DNA of 64,000 bases from Psychrobacter pygoscelis (GTDB lineage: Bacteria > Pseudomonadota > Gammaproteobacteria > Pseudomonadales > Moraxellaceae). The notes beneath the pieces are model-generated. The model had not been told where the DNA came from. It ran no database searches and worked only from the letters and a program-made list of their open reading frames with translations. Of the stretch, positions 53,234-64,000 are shown in pieces. Made by a program: the position numbers and the translations under genes. The stretch is taken from the NCBI RefSeq assembly GCF_004335015.1, contig NZ_RQRU01000002.1:806001-870000 (forward strand). The letters run 5' to 3'. Numbering within the stretch: position 1 is the first letter of the stretch; each line of letters begins with the position of its first letter.

Positions 53234-53582
53234 GTCGTGTCCTTTTTTATTGTTATTCTGGTCAACTGGTCTTAATTTTTCAGTCGAGCTGTCCCTAGGG
53301 CTTATTCTTAGTCTTCTATTCTATCGGGTATTTGATGACGATTGTGGCATAATTGTTTTATATACCTAGTCGTAATTTTTATAGTTGTGACTTTGCGTCT
53401 TATTCTTTTTACTAATTTATCCTTCTGGTATGAGAGTAGTATAGAGCCAACAGTTGGATGCAAACGCTCATAGAGTAGCGAATAGAGGAATTTTGCTCCC
53501 CCTCTATTACTAACTCTCCTTATTTCGAAATATCCTTACATAACCAACCGTTGGCTAAATAGTCAGAAAGCTCATATTATCT
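53234..53582. other. Intergenic region between apbE and nhaD
   Basis: 349 AT-rich bases without an ORF. Expected to carry the nhaD promoter; no hairpin terminator with a T tract was recognised. Confidence 0.6.
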
Positions 53583-54683
53583 TTAATGGGCTTTATTACT
53601 TCTACGAAAAGCCTCCATAGCTGGAGTCTCTATCACTTGCCAATCTTCGATATTATCCGTCTCAGTATTGAGACCTGCCCGAGGAACGACAAACAACGCC
53701 GCTAGATTCTGCTGGCTAGCGACGTCTAAGGCTTGCTCATAAGGCATGGCCGTCAGCGCTGTTGCCCATGCGTCTGCTAATGCCACAGAGTCCGCAGCGA
53801 CCGTTACCGAGGGGGCGCCGCCTCTGACAGGAGCGCCGCTAATAGGATCGATGGTATGGCTATAGCTAACACCGTTGAAGATGACTCTGTTTCGATAATT
53901 GCCGGAGGTGGCTATGTGCATTTGCTGCTCGGCGTGATCAGGCTGCCTGATAACAGCAATGGTTTTTCGATTGCTGACCGTACTATCAGCTAGCGGCGCA
54001 TCTATAGCAATCTGCCACGGTCGCTGTTGGTCATTGACCCCTGAGGTTGCGACCTCACCCCCAATCTCGACCATATAATTGGTAATCTTGTAGTCATTTG
54101 CTAATACGCCTGCAATAGCATCGACCCCATAGCCTTTAGCAACAGCAGAGAAGTCAAGAGCGACACCATCTTTGTCTTTACTCAGTTTATTGTCAGAGAG
54201 CTTGATACCATCAAAGTCGATGAGGGCATTTGCAGCAGCTATAGCTTGCTCAGTGGGGGGATTCTGTAGGTGATCCACGGTCATCTTACCGCCAAAGCCC
54301 CATGCTTTGACCAACGGCATGACGGTAGGATCAAAGGCACCTCCAGACTGAGTGTAAACCTCTTTCGATACGCTCAAGACCTTGATAAAGTCGGGGTCTA
54401 CAGTCAATGGCTGTCCGGCTGATAAGCGATTAAAAGTTGAAATGGTAGAGTTGTCTTGATAAGTCGACATGCTGTCATTAATCTGGATGAGGCGCTCATC
54501 GATGGCTGCTTTGATATCGTCTGCATCGGCTTTGCTAGGCTCCATATAGAGGATATGATAACTAGTACCCATGGTTTCGCCTTCAATATAACCGTATTGT
54601 GGAGACTGCTGACAAGCGCTAAGCGTGAATATATAACAACAAGAAAAACACACCGCAGTGCAGATTTTAGACAGGGCATTCAT
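53583..54683 (-). CDS. apbE: FAD:protein FMN transferase (ApbE)
   Basis: Periplasmic flavin transferase of 366 residues that attaches FMN to Thr in NqrB and NqrC. Signal peptide with lipobox LSAC (Cys about 24). GETMGTSYHILY begins the domain; YTQSGGAFDPTVMPLVKAWGFGG is the FAD region, ALDFSAVAKGYGVDAIAGVL the metal/FAD site and SYSHTIDPISGAPV the catalytic His region, with DAWATALTAMP later. Location close to nqr supports its job. Confidence 0.95.
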   Translation of the reverse strand: MNALSKICTAVCFSCCYIFTLSACQQSPQYGYIEGETMGTSYHILYMEPSKADADDIKAAIDERLIQINDSMSTYQDNSTISTFNRLSAGQPLTVDPDFIKVLSVSKEVYTQSGGAFDPTVMPLVKAWGFGGKMTVDHLQNPPTEQAIAAANALIDFDGIKLSDNKLSKDKDGVALDFSAVAKGYGVDAIAGVLANDYKITNYMVEIGGEVATSGVNDQQRPWQIAIDAPLADSTVSNRKTIAVIRQPDHAEQQMHIATSGNYRNRVIFNGVSYSHTIDPISGAPVRGGAPSVTVAADSVALADAWATALTAMPYEQALDVASQQNLAALFVVPRAGLNTETDNIEDWQVIETPAMEAFRRSNKAH

Positions 54684-54840
54684 AATAATTCAATCCAAAC
54701 TTTGAATGGCAATTAGATAAATAAGAGACAATAGACTCAAGTAAAACAGAAGAGACAGCACAAAAAAGAGAGCATCTTAATCGATACTCTCTAGCTAGTT
54801 TACCAAATAAAAAGTTGAAGTTTGTAACTCAGCACAGGGA

Positions 54841-55641
54841 TTATTTTACGGTTGATTGCCGGACCAATTTATATAGTCTTGTAGGAGATAAATTATTCAT
54901 CATTAATGCTAGCTTTTCCTTAGGGCCAGCTACTACGATATATTCTTGACCTTTATTAAGGGCCTTGGTCACATGTTTGGCGAAATCACGAGCACTAATC
55001 CCTTGATCGGTGGCAGTGTCCATAGTGCCTTGTGGTTTGCCGTCGCCTGTCAAGGCATTGATCGATACATTGGTCTGGATAAATCCTGGAAAGATAGTCG
55101 CTACTTGAATGCCTTGATCATACAGCTCGGCACGTAAGCTATTGGCCCAAAGATGAATGGCGGCTTTAGCAGCACTATAAGCACCGCGGTACTGAGTACC
55201 TATCAAGCCAGCCACGCTTGAGACCATCACCACCTTCCCCCCACCTTGAGCAATCATATCTGGCAGTACCAATCGGGTGAGCCTAGTCTGAGCAAAGTAA
55301 TCGACCTCCATAATCTTGCGCTCGACTGCCTCAGAGGTCTCCATAATCAATGAGCGTTGGCTAACACCAGCATTATTAATCAGCCAGTCTATTTGTCCAG
55401 TTTGTGCTTTGAGTAAGCGATATGCTTCTTTGGTCTCTTTTTCATTAGTAATATCAAAAGGAATAACGAGGTGTTTTTTACTATTTTTGCAGCGTTTTTT
55501 TACAGCTTCTAGCTGCTCATGGTTACGACCACTAAGGACAATCCTAGCGCCGCGACGGGCGAATTCTACTGCCAGTGCTTCACCAAGTCCGCTTGAGGCA
55601 CCCGTTATCCAAATGGTTAGTTTTTTAAACTTTATCTTCAT
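54841..55641 (-). CDS. Short-chain dehydrogenase/reductase
   Basis: Classical SDR of 266 residues. TGASSGLGEALA near residue 13, NNAGVS near 90, SSVAGLIGT and the catalytic Tyr/Lys in YRGAYSAAKAAIHLW near 157 are all present. The C-terminus is hydrophobic and basic (KLALMMNNLSPTRLYKLVRQS), as in a group of membrane-associated SDRs acting on ketone lipids or steroids. The substrate is unknown. It lies between nqrF and apbE but is separated from nqr by a terminator. Confidence 0.9.
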   Translation of the reverse strand: MKIKFKKLTIWITGASSGLGEALAVEFARRGARIVLSGRNHEQLEAVKKRCKNSKKHLVIPFDITNEKETKEAYRLLKAQTGQIDWLINNAGVSQRSLIMETSEAVERKIMEVDYFAQTRLTRLVLPDMIAQGGGKVVMVSSVAGLIGTQYRGAYSAAKAAIHLWANSLRAELYDQGIQVATIFPGFIQTNVSINALTGDGKPQGTMDTATDQGISARDFAKHVTKALNKGQEYIVVAGPKEKLALMMNNLSPTRLYKLVRQSTVK

Positions 55642-55860
55642 AAGGGTCCTTCCTTATTACTTATTGAGAGGTGACTACTATGTCTAATTATGACTACAAA
55701 CATGATTATAAAAAGGCAGATTTCTTAGCATAGCGGTTTTACGGTGAATAATCGACTCATTTTTAATGCTGGATGGTCAATCAGCCATAGTCCTAAAAGA
55801 CTTACAAATGACTGATAAAATTCATGCCCATTAAAGGCTATCCAAAAAAATAGCCTTCAC

Positions 55861-55891
55861 AAAAAAGGGCATCACTAGGATGCCCTTTTTA
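55861..55891 (-). terminator. Terminator of the nqr operon
   Basis: AAAAAGGGCATC-ACTAG-GATGCCCTTTTT is a perfect 12-base stem with a T tract on both sides, 27 bases after the nqrF stop. Confidence 0.92.
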
Positions 55892-55916
55892 TTAATGAAC
55901 TGACTTGAGATATTGT

Positions 55917-57152
55917 TTAACCACCAAAGTCATCGAGTAGGATATTTTCATCTTCAACCCCAAGGTTGTGGAGCATATCGATAACCGCGGCATTCATCAC
56001 CGGTGGCCCACACATGTAGTACTCACAGTCTTCTGGGTTTGGATGGTCTTTTAGGTACTCTTCGTACAAGACGTTATGGATAAAGCCAGTGTAACCTTCC
56101 CAGTTGTCCTCTTCTAGAGGATCAGATAAGGCCACATGCCATTCAAAGTTGTCAAACTCTTCTGCGAGTTGGTCATAGTCTTCGACATAGAACATTTCGC
56201 GGACAGAGCGCGCTCCGTACCAAAAGCTAATCTTACGATCTGAGCTTAGGCGCTTAAGCTGATCAAAGATGTGTGAACGCATTGGCGCCATACCAGCACC
56301 ACCACCGATAAACACCATTTCAGCTTTAGTATCTTTGGCGAAGAACTCACCATAAGGACCAGAGACGGTCACTTTATCACCAGGCACTAGGCTAAACACC
56401 CAAGAGGACATCTTACCTGGTGGGATACCTTCAGGGCCACGAGGTGGTGGACTAGCGATACGAATATTAAACTTAATAAGACCTTTTTCTTCAGGATAGT
56501 TGGCCATCGAGTAAGCACGGATGACAGGCTCTTCGACTTTAGACACGTACTTGAACATGCCAAATTTCTTCCAGTCCTCGATGTATTCATCGCTGATGTC
56601 AAAGTCTTCATAACGCACTTCATGTGGTGGCGCTTCTAGCTGAACATAACCCCCAGCGCGGAAGTTCACCTCTTCGCCTTCTGGAATCTTTAGTACCAGC
56701 TCTTTAATGAAAGTCGCAACGTTATCATTAGAGATAACTTCACACTCCCACTTTTGCACATCAAAGAACTCAGGATCGATCTCGATTTTCATATCCTGTT
56801 TGACCGCCACTTGGCAAGCCAAGCGCATATTATCGCGAATCTCACCTTGAGTAAAATGGCCTTCCTCAGTGGGCAAAATAGAGCCGCCACCTTCAATGAC
56901 GCGGCAGCGGCACTGTGCACAAGTACCACCCCCACCGCAGGCAGAGGAGAGGAATATCCCTTCATTGGCAAGCGTTTGTAGTAGTTTACCACCAGCTGGT
57001 GTGACCACATCATTGTCGGGATTATCATTGATATGGATGGTAACATCACCTGAGCTGACCAGTCGTGAGCGAGCAGCCAAAATAATGGCGACCAAGCTCA
57101 TGATGATCAAGGTAAACATGGCGACGCCACCAATTGCCGTAGCATAATCCAT
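55917..57152 (-). CDS. nqrF: Na+-NQR subunit F
   Basis: NADH-oxidising subunit, 411 residues. One N-terminal helix (about 5-28), then a [2Fe-2S] ferredoxin domain with [12 protein letters not shown] (Cys72, 78, 81) and the fourth Cys near 113, then FAD-binding [11 protein letters not shown] and NADH-binding segments ([24 protein letters not shown]). It takes electrons from NADH and passes them towards quinone while sodium is pumped out. 102 bases separate it from nqrE. Confidence 0.98.
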   Translation of the reverse strand: MDYATAIGGVAMFTLIIMSLVAIILAARSRLVSSGDVTIHINDNPDNDVVTPAGGKLLQTLANEGIFLSSACGGGGTCAQCRCRVIEGGGSILPTEEGHFTQGEIRDNMRLACQVAVKQDMKIEIDPEFFDVQKWECEVISNDNVATFIKELVLKIPEGEEVNFRAGGYVQLEAPPHEVRYEDFDISDEYIEDWKKFGMFKYVSKVEEPVIRAYSMANYPEEKGLIKFNIRIASPPPRGPEGIPPGKMSSWVFSLVPGDKVTVSGPYGEFFAKDTKAEMVFIGGGAGMAPMRSHIFDQLKRLSSDRKISFWYGARSVREMFYVEDYDQLAEEFDNFEWHVALSDPLEEDNWEGYTGFIHNVLYEEYLKDHPNPEDCEYYMCGPPVMNAAVIDMLHNLGVEDENILLDDFGG

Positions 57153-57254
57153 GAGAAGGATCCTTAATCTATGGTCATAACCTGTCTATTGCAAAATTTA
57201 TGGGTTATGACCTTTATAAATGAGTTGAATAGCTAAATAACCAGTTTTTAAGGG

Positions 57255-57863
57255 TTATATGGACATACCGCCAAACGACATAAAGCCAAGTGACATGAGG
57301 CCTACCGTAATAAAGGTAATGCCTAAACCTCGGAGTGGGGCAGGGATGTCAGAGTACTTAAGTTTCTCGCGGATACCAGCCAGCGTGGTAATCGCCAAGG
57401 CCCAGCCAAAGCCAGCACCGACACCGTAGACAACCGATTCACTAAAGTTGTAATCACGCTCAACCATAAATAGTACACCACCTAAGATGGCGCAGTTTAC
57501 GGTAATAAGTGGTAAGAAAACCCCGAGTGCGTTGTACAACGCCGGTACAAATTTATCCAAGAACATCTCAAGGATTTGGACGGTTGCCGCGATAAGGCCA
57601 ATGTAGCTAAGTAAGCCTAAGAAGCTTAAATCGATATCAGGGAATCCGGCCCAAGCTAGTGCCCCATCTTTTAGGATGAACTGAAAGAGTAGGTTGTTTA
57701 GTGGCACGGTAATGCCCATCACTACGATAACTGCGACGCCAAGACCGATAGCGGTAGAGACCTTCTTAGAGACGGCCAAGAAGGTACACATGCCTAAGAA
57801 ATAGGCCAACGCCATATTCTCGATAAAGACCGAGGTAATAAAAAGACTAAGATAATGACCCAT
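57255..57863 (-). CDS. nqrE: Na+-NQR subunit E
   Basis: Integral membrane subunit of 202 residues with six helices, homologous to NqrD and Rnf[16 protein letters not shown] and [15 protein letters not shown] carry the Cys residues of the iron site. It overlaps nqrD by one base. Confidence 0.97.
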   Translation of the reverse strand: MGHYLSLFITSVFIENMALAYFLGMCTFLAVSKKVSTAIGLGVAVIVVMGITVPLNNLLFQFILKDGALAWAGFPDIDLSFLGLLSYIGLIAATVQILEMFLDKFVPALYNALGVFLPLITVNCAILGGVLFMVERDYNFSESVVYGVGAGFGWALAITTLAGIREKLKYSDIPAPLRGLGITFITVGLMSLGFMSFGGMSI

Positions 57864-58534
57864 TAGTGACCCCCTCCGTGCGCCATGCCTTTAGACTGAG
57901 GCTTCATCACGTATTCTGGCTCTTCAACTTGTTCAGGCTTCCAAATACGAATAATGGCAATGAATAATGCAATAATAAAGAACGCTGAAGGCGGTAATAG
58001 CAATAAGCCATTAGGCACATACCAGCCACCATCAGTGACGGGCTGTAAGAGCTGAATGCCAAACCAGCTGCCGTTACCTAATAGCTCACGAATTGAAGCC
58101 ACGAACAGCAATACTGCTGAATAACCCATACCGTTACCGATACCGTCTAGGAAGCTTGGCACAGGTGGGTTGCTCATAGCAAAGGCTTCAGCACGGCCCA
58201 TAACGATACAGTTAGTAATGATCAAGCCGACGAATACCGATAGACCTTTACTAACGTCATAAGCCACTGCTTTTAACACCTGATCGACCAAGATTACCAG
58301 TGAGGCAATAATGGTCATCTGAACAATAATTCGAATACTGGACGGAATCTTGCTTCGAATAATAGAGATAAAGAAGCTTGAAAATGCCGTTACCAAGGTC
58401 AATGCCACACACATTACTAAGGCATTTTGCATGCTCGTCGTAACGGCCAGCGCCGAGCAAATACCCAATATCTGTAGCGCGATAGGGTTATTGTCAAATA
58501 TCGGCGTGGTTAAGATACTTTTTGGATCTGCCAT
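57863..58534 (-). CDS. nqrD: Na+-NQR subunit D
   Basis: Integral membrane subunit of 223 residues with six helices; [17 protein letters not shown] and [17 protein letters not shown] hold the Cys residues that coordinate iron with NqrE. The C-terminal tail ends in KGMAHGGGH. Start and stop codons overlap or abut those of its neighbours. Confidence 0.97.
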   Translation of the reverse strand: MADPKSILTTPIFDNNPIALQILGICSALAVTTSMQNALVMCVALTLVTAFSSFFISIIRSKIPSSIRIIVQMTIIASLVILVDQVLKAVAYDVSKGLSVFVGLIITNCIVMGRAEAFAMSNPPVPSFLDGIGNGMGYSAVLLFVASIRELLGNGSWFGIQLLQPVTDGGWYVPNGLLLLPPSAFFIIALFIAIIRIWKPEQVEEPEYVMKPQSKGMAHGGGH

Positions 58535-58535
58535 A

Positions 58536-59435
58536 TTAGGCCTCCTTGTCGCTGGACTGCAGCGCTATAGGCGTGGTTTGGCGCGGCTGACTTAGCATGG
58601 CTTGAGTATCCCCTGACACCTCTAAGCTTTTACCGCTTTCTTTACGTAAATAATCTAGATAAGGCTTGTAGCCTTGCTCACCGAGCCAAAACTGAATCAT
58701 ATTACTCACGCCGCGGCTGGTCAAAGTCGCACCGCTAATACCGTCGACCCAGTTCTCTTTGGGGTTACCAGCTTTGGTAACACCGGTCGCGACATTGCCT
58801 TCATCATCATAAGATTGGATACCATCCCACTGGGCACGCCATTTTGGCTCTTCAATACGGGCGCCAAGACCTGGGGTCTCTTTGTGAGAATAAAAACTAA
58901 TGCCTTTGATAGTGTTTAGATCACTCTCTAGTGTCAAGAAACCATAGATAGTACCCCAAAGCCCGTAACCTTTAATAGGTAAGACGACAAGCTCAGGATT
59001 ACCACTAGCGTCTTCTTTAACATAGACTTTAGCGTATTTAGGTTTCCGGCCAATTCCCGCCGGATCGTTATCGCCTAAGTCTTCGCTAAGCGCTTGGTTC
59101 TTTGCCGCTTGGCTATCATCATAAGTGTTGCGGTCAGCGATACCGACTTCGGCCAGCTCCTCATCACTTAAATAATTACCTTGATTAAGATCGACAATCT
59201 TGACATCAAAGTCCGCAAAACGCTCAGCAACATCATCATTAGTATCCTTTTCAGGATCGAATAGATCAGCGGCGACTAAGATATTTTTGTTGCGGTCAAG
59301 ACGGCTATTTTCTACCTGTGCTGGCTTTAGCCCCACAGCGACTGCAGATACCAATACTGAGCAGACCAGACAAAGTGTTAAAGCGACACTGAGGGTCTTA
59401 GCATTACTGTTAGATTTAGTCTTGGGCTTGGACAT
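58536..59435 (-). CDS. nqrC: Na+-NQR subunit C
   Basis: Subunit of 299 residues with one N-terminal helix (about 15-35) and a periplasmic FMN domain. The covalent FMN site is the Thr of SGATLTSRG (near 235), flavinylated by ApbE. The C-terminal extension after [17 protein letters not shown] is about 40 residues longer than I expect, rich in Ser/Gln. Overlaps nqrB by 20 bases. Confidence 0.96.
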   Translation of the reverse strand: MSKPKTKSNSNAKTLSVALTLCLVCSVLVSAVAVGLKPAQVENSRLDRNKNILVAADLFDPEKDTNDDVAERFADFDVKIVDLNQGNYLSDEELAEVGIADRNTYDDSQAAKNQALSEDLGDNDPAGIGRKPKYAKVYVKEDASGNPELVVLPIKGYGLWGTIYGFLTLESDLNTIKGISFYSHKETPGLGARIEEPKWRAQWDGIQSYDDEGNVATGVTKAGNPKENWVDGISGATLTSRGVSNMIQFWLGEQGYKPYLDYLRKESGKSLEVSGDTQAMLSQPRQTTPIALQSSDKEA

Positions 59436-60651
59436 AGCGAACCCTCCGTGCAGTTTGGCGTTTGATATTTGCTTGGGTTACAAAATAATCAAACAATGGG
59501 GCAAATAAGTTGGCAAACAAGATGGCAAGCATAATGCCCTCTGGGAAGGCTGGGTTGATTACGCGAATTACGACGGTCATAAAACCAATCAAAATCCCAT
59601 AAGCCCAGCGGCCTTTATTGGTATGCGCGGCTGATACGGGATCAGTCGCCATAAATACCGCACCAAAGGCAAAGCCACCAATGACCAGATGCCAATAAAA
59701 TGGCAATTGCATCATAAGGTTGTCATCACCGCCCACTAAATTAAAGATAAGAGAGGTAATAACCAGACCTAGTACACAGCCTGCCATGATGCGCCATGAG
59801 GCGATTCGAGTCCATAGCAGACCAATAGCGCCAATCAGGATAGCTAAGGTAGAGACCTCACCGATACTGCCTTGCATGTTGCCTAAGAAGGCATCGGCCC
59901 AAGTGATGGCATTGCCATACACGTCGACGAACTGCTCGGGAGTCACACCAAGTGCGGCTAGCCCTAGCGGCGTAGCACCAGAGAAGCCATCGACCGCGGT
60001 CCATACCGCATCACCTGACATGTAAGCAGGATAGGCAAAATATAGGAACGCACGACCCGATAGAGCAGGGTTCAAGAAGTTTTTACCCGTACCACCAAAG
60101 ACCTCTTTGGCCACGACGACACCGAAGCTAATGCCTAAGGCCACTTGCCATAATGGAATATCAGGTGGTAGGCACAAGGCAAATAGTACTGACGTTACAA
60201 AGAAGCCTTCGTTAACCTCATGGCCGCGAACGACAGCGAATATCATCTCCCAGGCGATACCTACGGCAAAAGTGACAATGTAAATGGGCAAAAATTGCAT
60301 GGCCCCATAAACAAAGCATTGCCAGATACTATCTGGGTTGTAGCCCACCATATCGGTGATGATAGTGCGCCAGCCATCCGGTTGAAGACCAAGCTGGGTA
60401 ATCGCAGTCAGTGCTTGATGACCGACGTTATACATACCCCAAAACATCGCTGGGAACGTACATAACCAGACGGTGATCATGATGCGCTTTAGATCGATAC
60501 CATCACGAACATGCGCCGCGGAATGCGTCGTAATATTGGGTTGACGCAAAAAGGTATCGAGGGCTTCAAAAACGGCGTAGTACTTTTCGTATTTACCTCC
60601 TTTGGCAAAGGATGGTTCCATACGATCGAACATATTGTGTAAAAATTTCAT
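59416..60651 (-). CDS. nqrB: Na+-NQR subunit B
   Basis: Large membrane subunit of 411 residues with about ten helices, site of riboflavin, ubiquinone and the second FMN. The covalent FMN Thr is in [14 protein letters not shown] (near 225). Closely spaced with nqrA (five bases) and overlapping nqrC. Confidence 0.97.
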   Translation of the reverse strand: MKFLHNMFDRMEPSFAKGGKYEKYYAVFEALDTFLRQPNITTHSAAHVRDGIDLKRIMITVWLCTFPAMFWGMYNVGHQALTAITQLGLQPDGWRTIITDMVGYNPDSIWQCFVYGAMQFLPIYIVTFAVGIAWEMIFAVVRGHEVNEGFFVTSVLFALCLPPDIPLWQVALGISFGVVVAKEVFGGTGKNFLNPALSGRAFLYFAYPAYMSGDAVWTAVDGFSGATPLGLAALGVTPEQFVDVYGNAITWADAFLGNMQGSIGEVSTLAILIGAIGLLWTRIASWRIMAGCVLGLVITSLIFNLVGGDDNLMMQLPFYWHLVIGGFAFGAVFMATDPVSAAHTNKGRWAYGILIGFMTVVIRVINPAFPEGIMLAILFANLFAPLFDYFVTQANIKRQTARRVRYVQAQD

Positions 60652-60656
60652 CTAAG

Positions 60657-62009
60657 TTAGCCCTCTTGCTCGATGCGAGTTAAATTGTCACGCAAGATAT
60701 CACCGAACTCATACTTACCAGGTGATACAAAGGTACATAGTGCCAAATCTTCCTCATCAAGCTCTAACACGCCCAGATCTACAGCACTCACGATGTCCTC
60801 GACAATCAATGCGCGTAGTAGCTGAGTGGGTAGATAGTCTTGTGGCATAACTTCTTCATAGACACCGATCGGCACCATCGCTCTAGGTGAGCCATTGGTG
60901 GTCGTCGTAAAGTTGAATTTTTTACCACCGAAGAATTGTGAGATATAGATGGGCAGCTTTGAGAAGCGGCTCTTACCAGCACTAAGGTAGTGAAAGGCAG
61001 GGCGCTCATGTCCCTCAGCTAAGACAGATATCTGATTATGGAAGCGGCCAAGGTAAGCTGTTGGGGCGATGGTCTTGCGCCCCGATAACACTGACCCTGA
61101 GATAATACGGTTGTCACCAGCGACAAGCTCGTTCTTGGTCATGGCTGTAATATCTGCACCGCGTTCTGTCACAATAAGGTGCGGATTTTTTACCGAAGGC
61201 CCTGCTAGGCTGACCAGTCTTCGAGTGAACAGACGACCCGTGGTGAATAGTTTGCCGATAGCAATAACATCTTGATAGCCAATCGTCCAAACCGTTACTT
61301 CACGGCTGACTGGATGCAAAAAGTGAATGTGCGTACCAGCTAGACCCGCTGGGTGCTTACCTGAAAAGGCATGGTATTCAGTGCTGTTATTTGGCGCAGT
61401 CTGCGATAGCTTTGGCAGTTGGGCTGCGCCGTCATGGCAGACATAAGTCTTTGGGCTCAAGGTCGACAAGACCGCTAGGCCGTCGTTGAAGGCTTGCAGC
61501 TCCTCATTGATCAGCAGCATAGGATCAAAGCTTAACGGCTGAGTATCCATAGCGGTGACAAAGATCGCACCAGGGCGAGTGCCGATGTCTGGACTACGGC
61601 TATAAGGCCGCGTCCGAAAGGCAGTCCATTCGCCGGACTTGATGAGCTGAGCTTCGACTGCTTCAGGGTCTAATCCAGCAAGCTTATCAGAGGCATAACG
61701 CTCGAATTCAACTTCTTCACCATTTGGATCGACAGCAATCACCAAGCTTTCAAAGACCCGGCGCTCGCCGCGATTGATGGCGACGACTTTACCTGCAGCC
61801 GGCGCGGTAAAGATAACTCCAACGCGTTTCTTATCTTCAAAGACTGGCTGACCTTTAGCAACCACGTCCCCTTCAGTGACATTCATCGTAGGCTTCAATC
61901 CGACGTAATCATAGCCAATAATGGCGACATGAGAGGGACGATGCTCAGTGATATCACGAGAGGGTTGGCCTGCAATAGGCAAATCCAATCCTTTTTTGAT
62001 GGTAATCAT
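60657..62009 (-). CDS. nqrA: Na+-NQR subunit A
   Basis: Cytoplasmic subunit of 450 residues, first gene of the operon. The start MITIKKGLDLPIAGQPS and segments VAKGQPVFEDKKRVGVIFTAPAAG and TGRLFTRRLVSLAGPSVKNPH match NqrA. It is thought to lie next to the quinone site. The 976-base region upstream should hold the operon promoter. Confidence 0.97.
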   Translation of the reverse strand: MITIKKGLDLPIAGQPSRDITEHRPSHVAIIGYDYVGLKPTMNVTEGDVVAKGQPVFEDKKRVGVIFTAPAAGKVVAINRGERRVFESLVIAVDPNGEEVEFERYASDKLAGLDPEAVEAQLIKSGEWTAFRTRPYSRSPDIGTRPGAIFVTAMDTQPLSFDPMLLINEELQAFNDGLAVLSTLSPKTYVCHDGAAQLPKLSQTAPNNSTEYHAFSGKHPAGLAGTHIHFLHPVSREVTVWTIGYQDVIAIGKLFTTGRLFTRRLVSLAGPSVKNPHLIVTERGADITAMTKNELVAGDNRIISGSVLSGRKTIAPTAYLGRFHNQISVLAEGHERPAFHYLSAGKSRFSKLPIYISQFFGGKKFNFTTTTNGSPRAMVPIGVYEEVMPQDYLPTQLLRALIVEDIVSAVDLGVLELDEEDLALCTFVSPGKYEFGDILRDNLTRIEQEG

Positions 62010-62985
62010 AAGCGAACACTTATTCCATAGTCTAAACGATACCAGACGTCCTGTTTGGTATGACTAAAGAAGCCTTATAAGCCTCCTTAAGCATTAAGCA
62101 AAGTAGGCCTTAAAGCGATCTTTTTAAGAGTATCAACGCTGATTCTGCTTCTAAAAAACAGACTCCTTTAACAATATATACATATCGCTACGTCAATATC
62201 TTAGTCGATTACCATAGTGGCGACTGGCTACCAAGTTTGTTAACACGCTAGTTCAATGAATGACCATCAAAAATTGCCTACAGTCAGTTCACTAAATACG
62301 TGAATGTAAAATATAAGAAGAATTGAGCAAATGTATTACAGTTACAAATAGGATAAAACGATAACGCCGCAAAAGCTTGCACAATGACACACTCGCTTTT
62401 GATTACGTCTAATTTAAATATATCTGCTGGTAAGCGCGATATACTAAGCCCTTGTAAAAATGCATAATTTCAATGGACGGGCTTAACTAAATAAGGTAAA
62501 ACAGAGCGCTACTGCCTGTGACGTTAGATGTGAGGCAGTCAAGCTAGCTCATCTTTCCTCTACCTTAATAGAGCGTAGTTGAACATAAGCACTTAGTTTG
62601 AAGGCTTAATTTATAGCAATTTTGAAACTGTAGTGAGCATGTTTCGAGTGTGTCATTACGAAAAATACCCACGATTTGACCTAGGATTATACGATAAATT
62701 GCCCTAAAATTGCCAGTTAGTAATTAAAATTGTTTAAGGATGCTAGCAGGATAGGCCTTTGAGTAGCGCTGAGAGGCTTATCAAAAATCGGGATTTATTG
62801 GATTTAATATCAATCCATCTTCTATCATTATAAAGCCCAACTGACGTTAACTCTATCACTGAATAAGCGATATTAAAGATTTAGAGTCATGGGCTTTTGC
62901 TATCGGTAGCGGTTATTGTTGTCCCAACTTACTGATTCACTGTTTCGTACATTCATACTTATTTATCACACCCTAAGGAAAAGAT
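62010..62985. other. Long intergenic region between divergent nqrA and hisA
   Basis: 976 AT-rich bases without a supportable ORF. Divergent promoters for the nqr operon and hisA are expected here. Nothing else was recognised. Confidence 0.6.
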
Positions 62986-63723
62986 ATGCCAACCTCCCCT
63001 GTAATTATCCCCGCTATTGACTTAAAAGATGGCAAATGCGTACGCCTAAAACAAGGTCGTATGGAGGATGATACAGTCTTCTCAGACGATCCGGTCGCTA
63101 TGGCAGCGCGCTGGGTTGAGTCAGGAGCTAGGCGTCTTCATCTAGTAGACTTAAATGGTGCTTTTGATGGGACGCCAGTCCATAAGTCGGTGGTGACTGA
63201 TATCGCCAAAGCCTATCCCAAGCTGCCTGTTCAGCTTGGCGGCGGTGTGCGTTCGCTGACGACCATTGAGCACTATCTTGCTGCTGGGCTAACCTATATT
63301 ATTATTGGCACTAAAGCGGTCGAAGATCCTGCATTTGTCGAAGAAGCTTGCCGCGAGTTTGCTGGGCATATTATCGTTGGTATCGATGCCAAAGACGGTA
63401 TGGTTGCTACCCATGGTTGGGCCAATGTCACTGATACGAAAGCCACCGAGCTGGCCAAGCGTTTTGCCGATGCAGGAGTATCCTCCATCGTCTATACCGA
63501 TATTGCTCGTGATGGCATGATGCAAGGGGTGAATGTCGAGCAAACCGTCAATTTGGCCCGTGAAGGTGGTCTGCCCGTTATTGCTTCCGGTGGCGTTACC
63601 GACATGAAAGACATCGAGCTACTAAAGCCTCATGGCGACTGTATCGAAGGCATCATCACTGGCCGCGCGATTTATGAAGGCACGTTAGATTTAGCTGAAG
63701 CTCAAGCCTACTTGGATAGTTAA
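62986..63723 (+). CDS. hisA: ProFAR isomerase HisA
   Basis: Fourth step of histidine synthesis, 245 residues, TIM barrel. [19 protein letters not shown] (Asp catalytic) starts it, then [36 protein letters not shown] (second Asp region) and [26 protein letters not shown] and [11 protein letters not shown]. hisF may follow outside the window, but the next ORF is something else. Confidence 0.97.
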   Translation: MPTSPVIIPAIDLKDGKCVRLKQGRMEDDTVFSDDPVAMAARWVESGARRLHLVDLNGAFDGTPVHKSVVTDIAKAYPKLPVQLGGGVRSLTTIEHYLAAGLTYIIIGTKAVEDPAFVEEACREFAGHIIVGIDAKDGMVATHGWANVTDTKATELAKRFADAGVSSIVYTDIARDGMMQGVNVEQTVNLAREGGLPVIASGGVTDMKDIELLKPHGDCIEGIITGRAIYEGTLDLAEAQAYLDS

Positions 63724-63816
63724 TCAGTTATTGTCGTCGAATCAAATCTAACCCGATGCAACTACAACTATCATGGGCAGATCACCGTCACAATTACCAA
63801 AACATAGGCAACTTTA

Positions 63817-64000
63817 ATGGACTCTAACCCCTTAGATATTAACTGTCGTAAGCGTGGCAATGTTGCTTATAGTAGTGAGGATATGATGAGTTTTGCGACA
63901 AAGATGTGTGAATTACGAAAAATATCCTTGTCGACGCTAACGCGGTCACTATTTATGCTCTGGCTCAGCACTTTGCTAACCGTGCTGCCGATTACTTTTA
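63817..64000 (+). CDS. Unknown membrane protein, 3' end cut by the window
   Basis: ATG at 63817 opens a frame that stays open to the edge: about 50 polar residues (MDSNPLDINCRKRGNVAYSS ... ELRKISLSTLTRSL) and a hydrophobic helix (FMLWLSTLLTVLPITF). This looks like a membrane protein or membrane-bound sensor with a cytoplasmic N-terminus. Family not recognisable from the fragment. Confidence 0.5.
   Translation, partial: MDSNPLDINCRKRGNVAYSSEDMMSFATKMCELRKISLSTLTRSLFMLWLSTLLTVLPITF

Noticed and set aside
62010..62985. Hidden small gene or riboswitch upstream of nqrA
   Set aside because: No frame with a start signal and no recognisable aptamer fold could be supported.

Overview
The window reads as a chromosomal segment of a gammaproteobacterium of the family Moraxellaceae, most likely Psychrobacter. 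This is inferred from protein content (complete Na+-NQR with NqrM and NhaD, grpE separate from but close to dnaK, bioF-bioC, a GacS/BarA-type hybrid kinase, PACE efflux, LysM-dprA-tsaC), moderate base composition and AT-rich intergenic DNA, not from a database match. Four ParB/parS-like 16-mers between 5.0 and 15.7 kb suggest that the segment lies near the replication origin.

Layout. 0-7.3 kb: CAP-domain lipoprotein, a hybrid sensor kinase, and the fmt-rsmB pair. 7.6-13.1 kb: thrC, a LysM protein, dprA and tsaC. 13.2-19.9 kb: an accessory-looking block with a GbsR/MarR-like regulator, a frameshifted membrane protein, a TIGR01777 epimerase-like protein, DoxX-like and DUF2269 membrane proteins, an NDUFA9-like SDR, a fatty-acid desaturase and a DCC thiol-redox protein. 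Four of these transcription units carry almost the same 18-base motif 107-112 bases before their start codons, and a fifth carries a weaker copy. This is the best candidate in the window for an undescribed system: a local regulon of membrane and lipid functions.

20-36.7 kb: metallophosphoesterase, small genes, grpE, dnaK, bioF-bioC, an outer-membrane beta-barrel, NfeD-SPFH, hemN, hchA, comM and gph. 36.8-43.1 kb: DUF4385 protein, a DUF1778-GNAT toxin-antitoxin pair, tRNA-Phe, hisB-hisH, a PACE efflux protein, a VanZ-like protein, a long imperfect hairpin and an AT-rich membrane-protein ORF. 43.2-51 kb: a TesA-YbbA-YbbP-like operon (lipase plus ABC transporter), avtA and a CynX-like MFS transporter.

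51.3-62 kb is a sodium bioenergetics block, all on the minus strand: nqrABCDEF (closed by a strong terminator), then an SDR, apbE, nhaD and nqrM. The products form the Na+-translocating NADH:quinone oxidoreductase, the enzyme that flavinylates it, its iron/assembly factor, and an antiporter using the same ion. 63-64 kb: hisA, separated by about 22 kb from hisB-hisH, then the start of an unknown membrane protein cut by the window edge. No rRNA, CRISPR array, transposase or prophage was seen.
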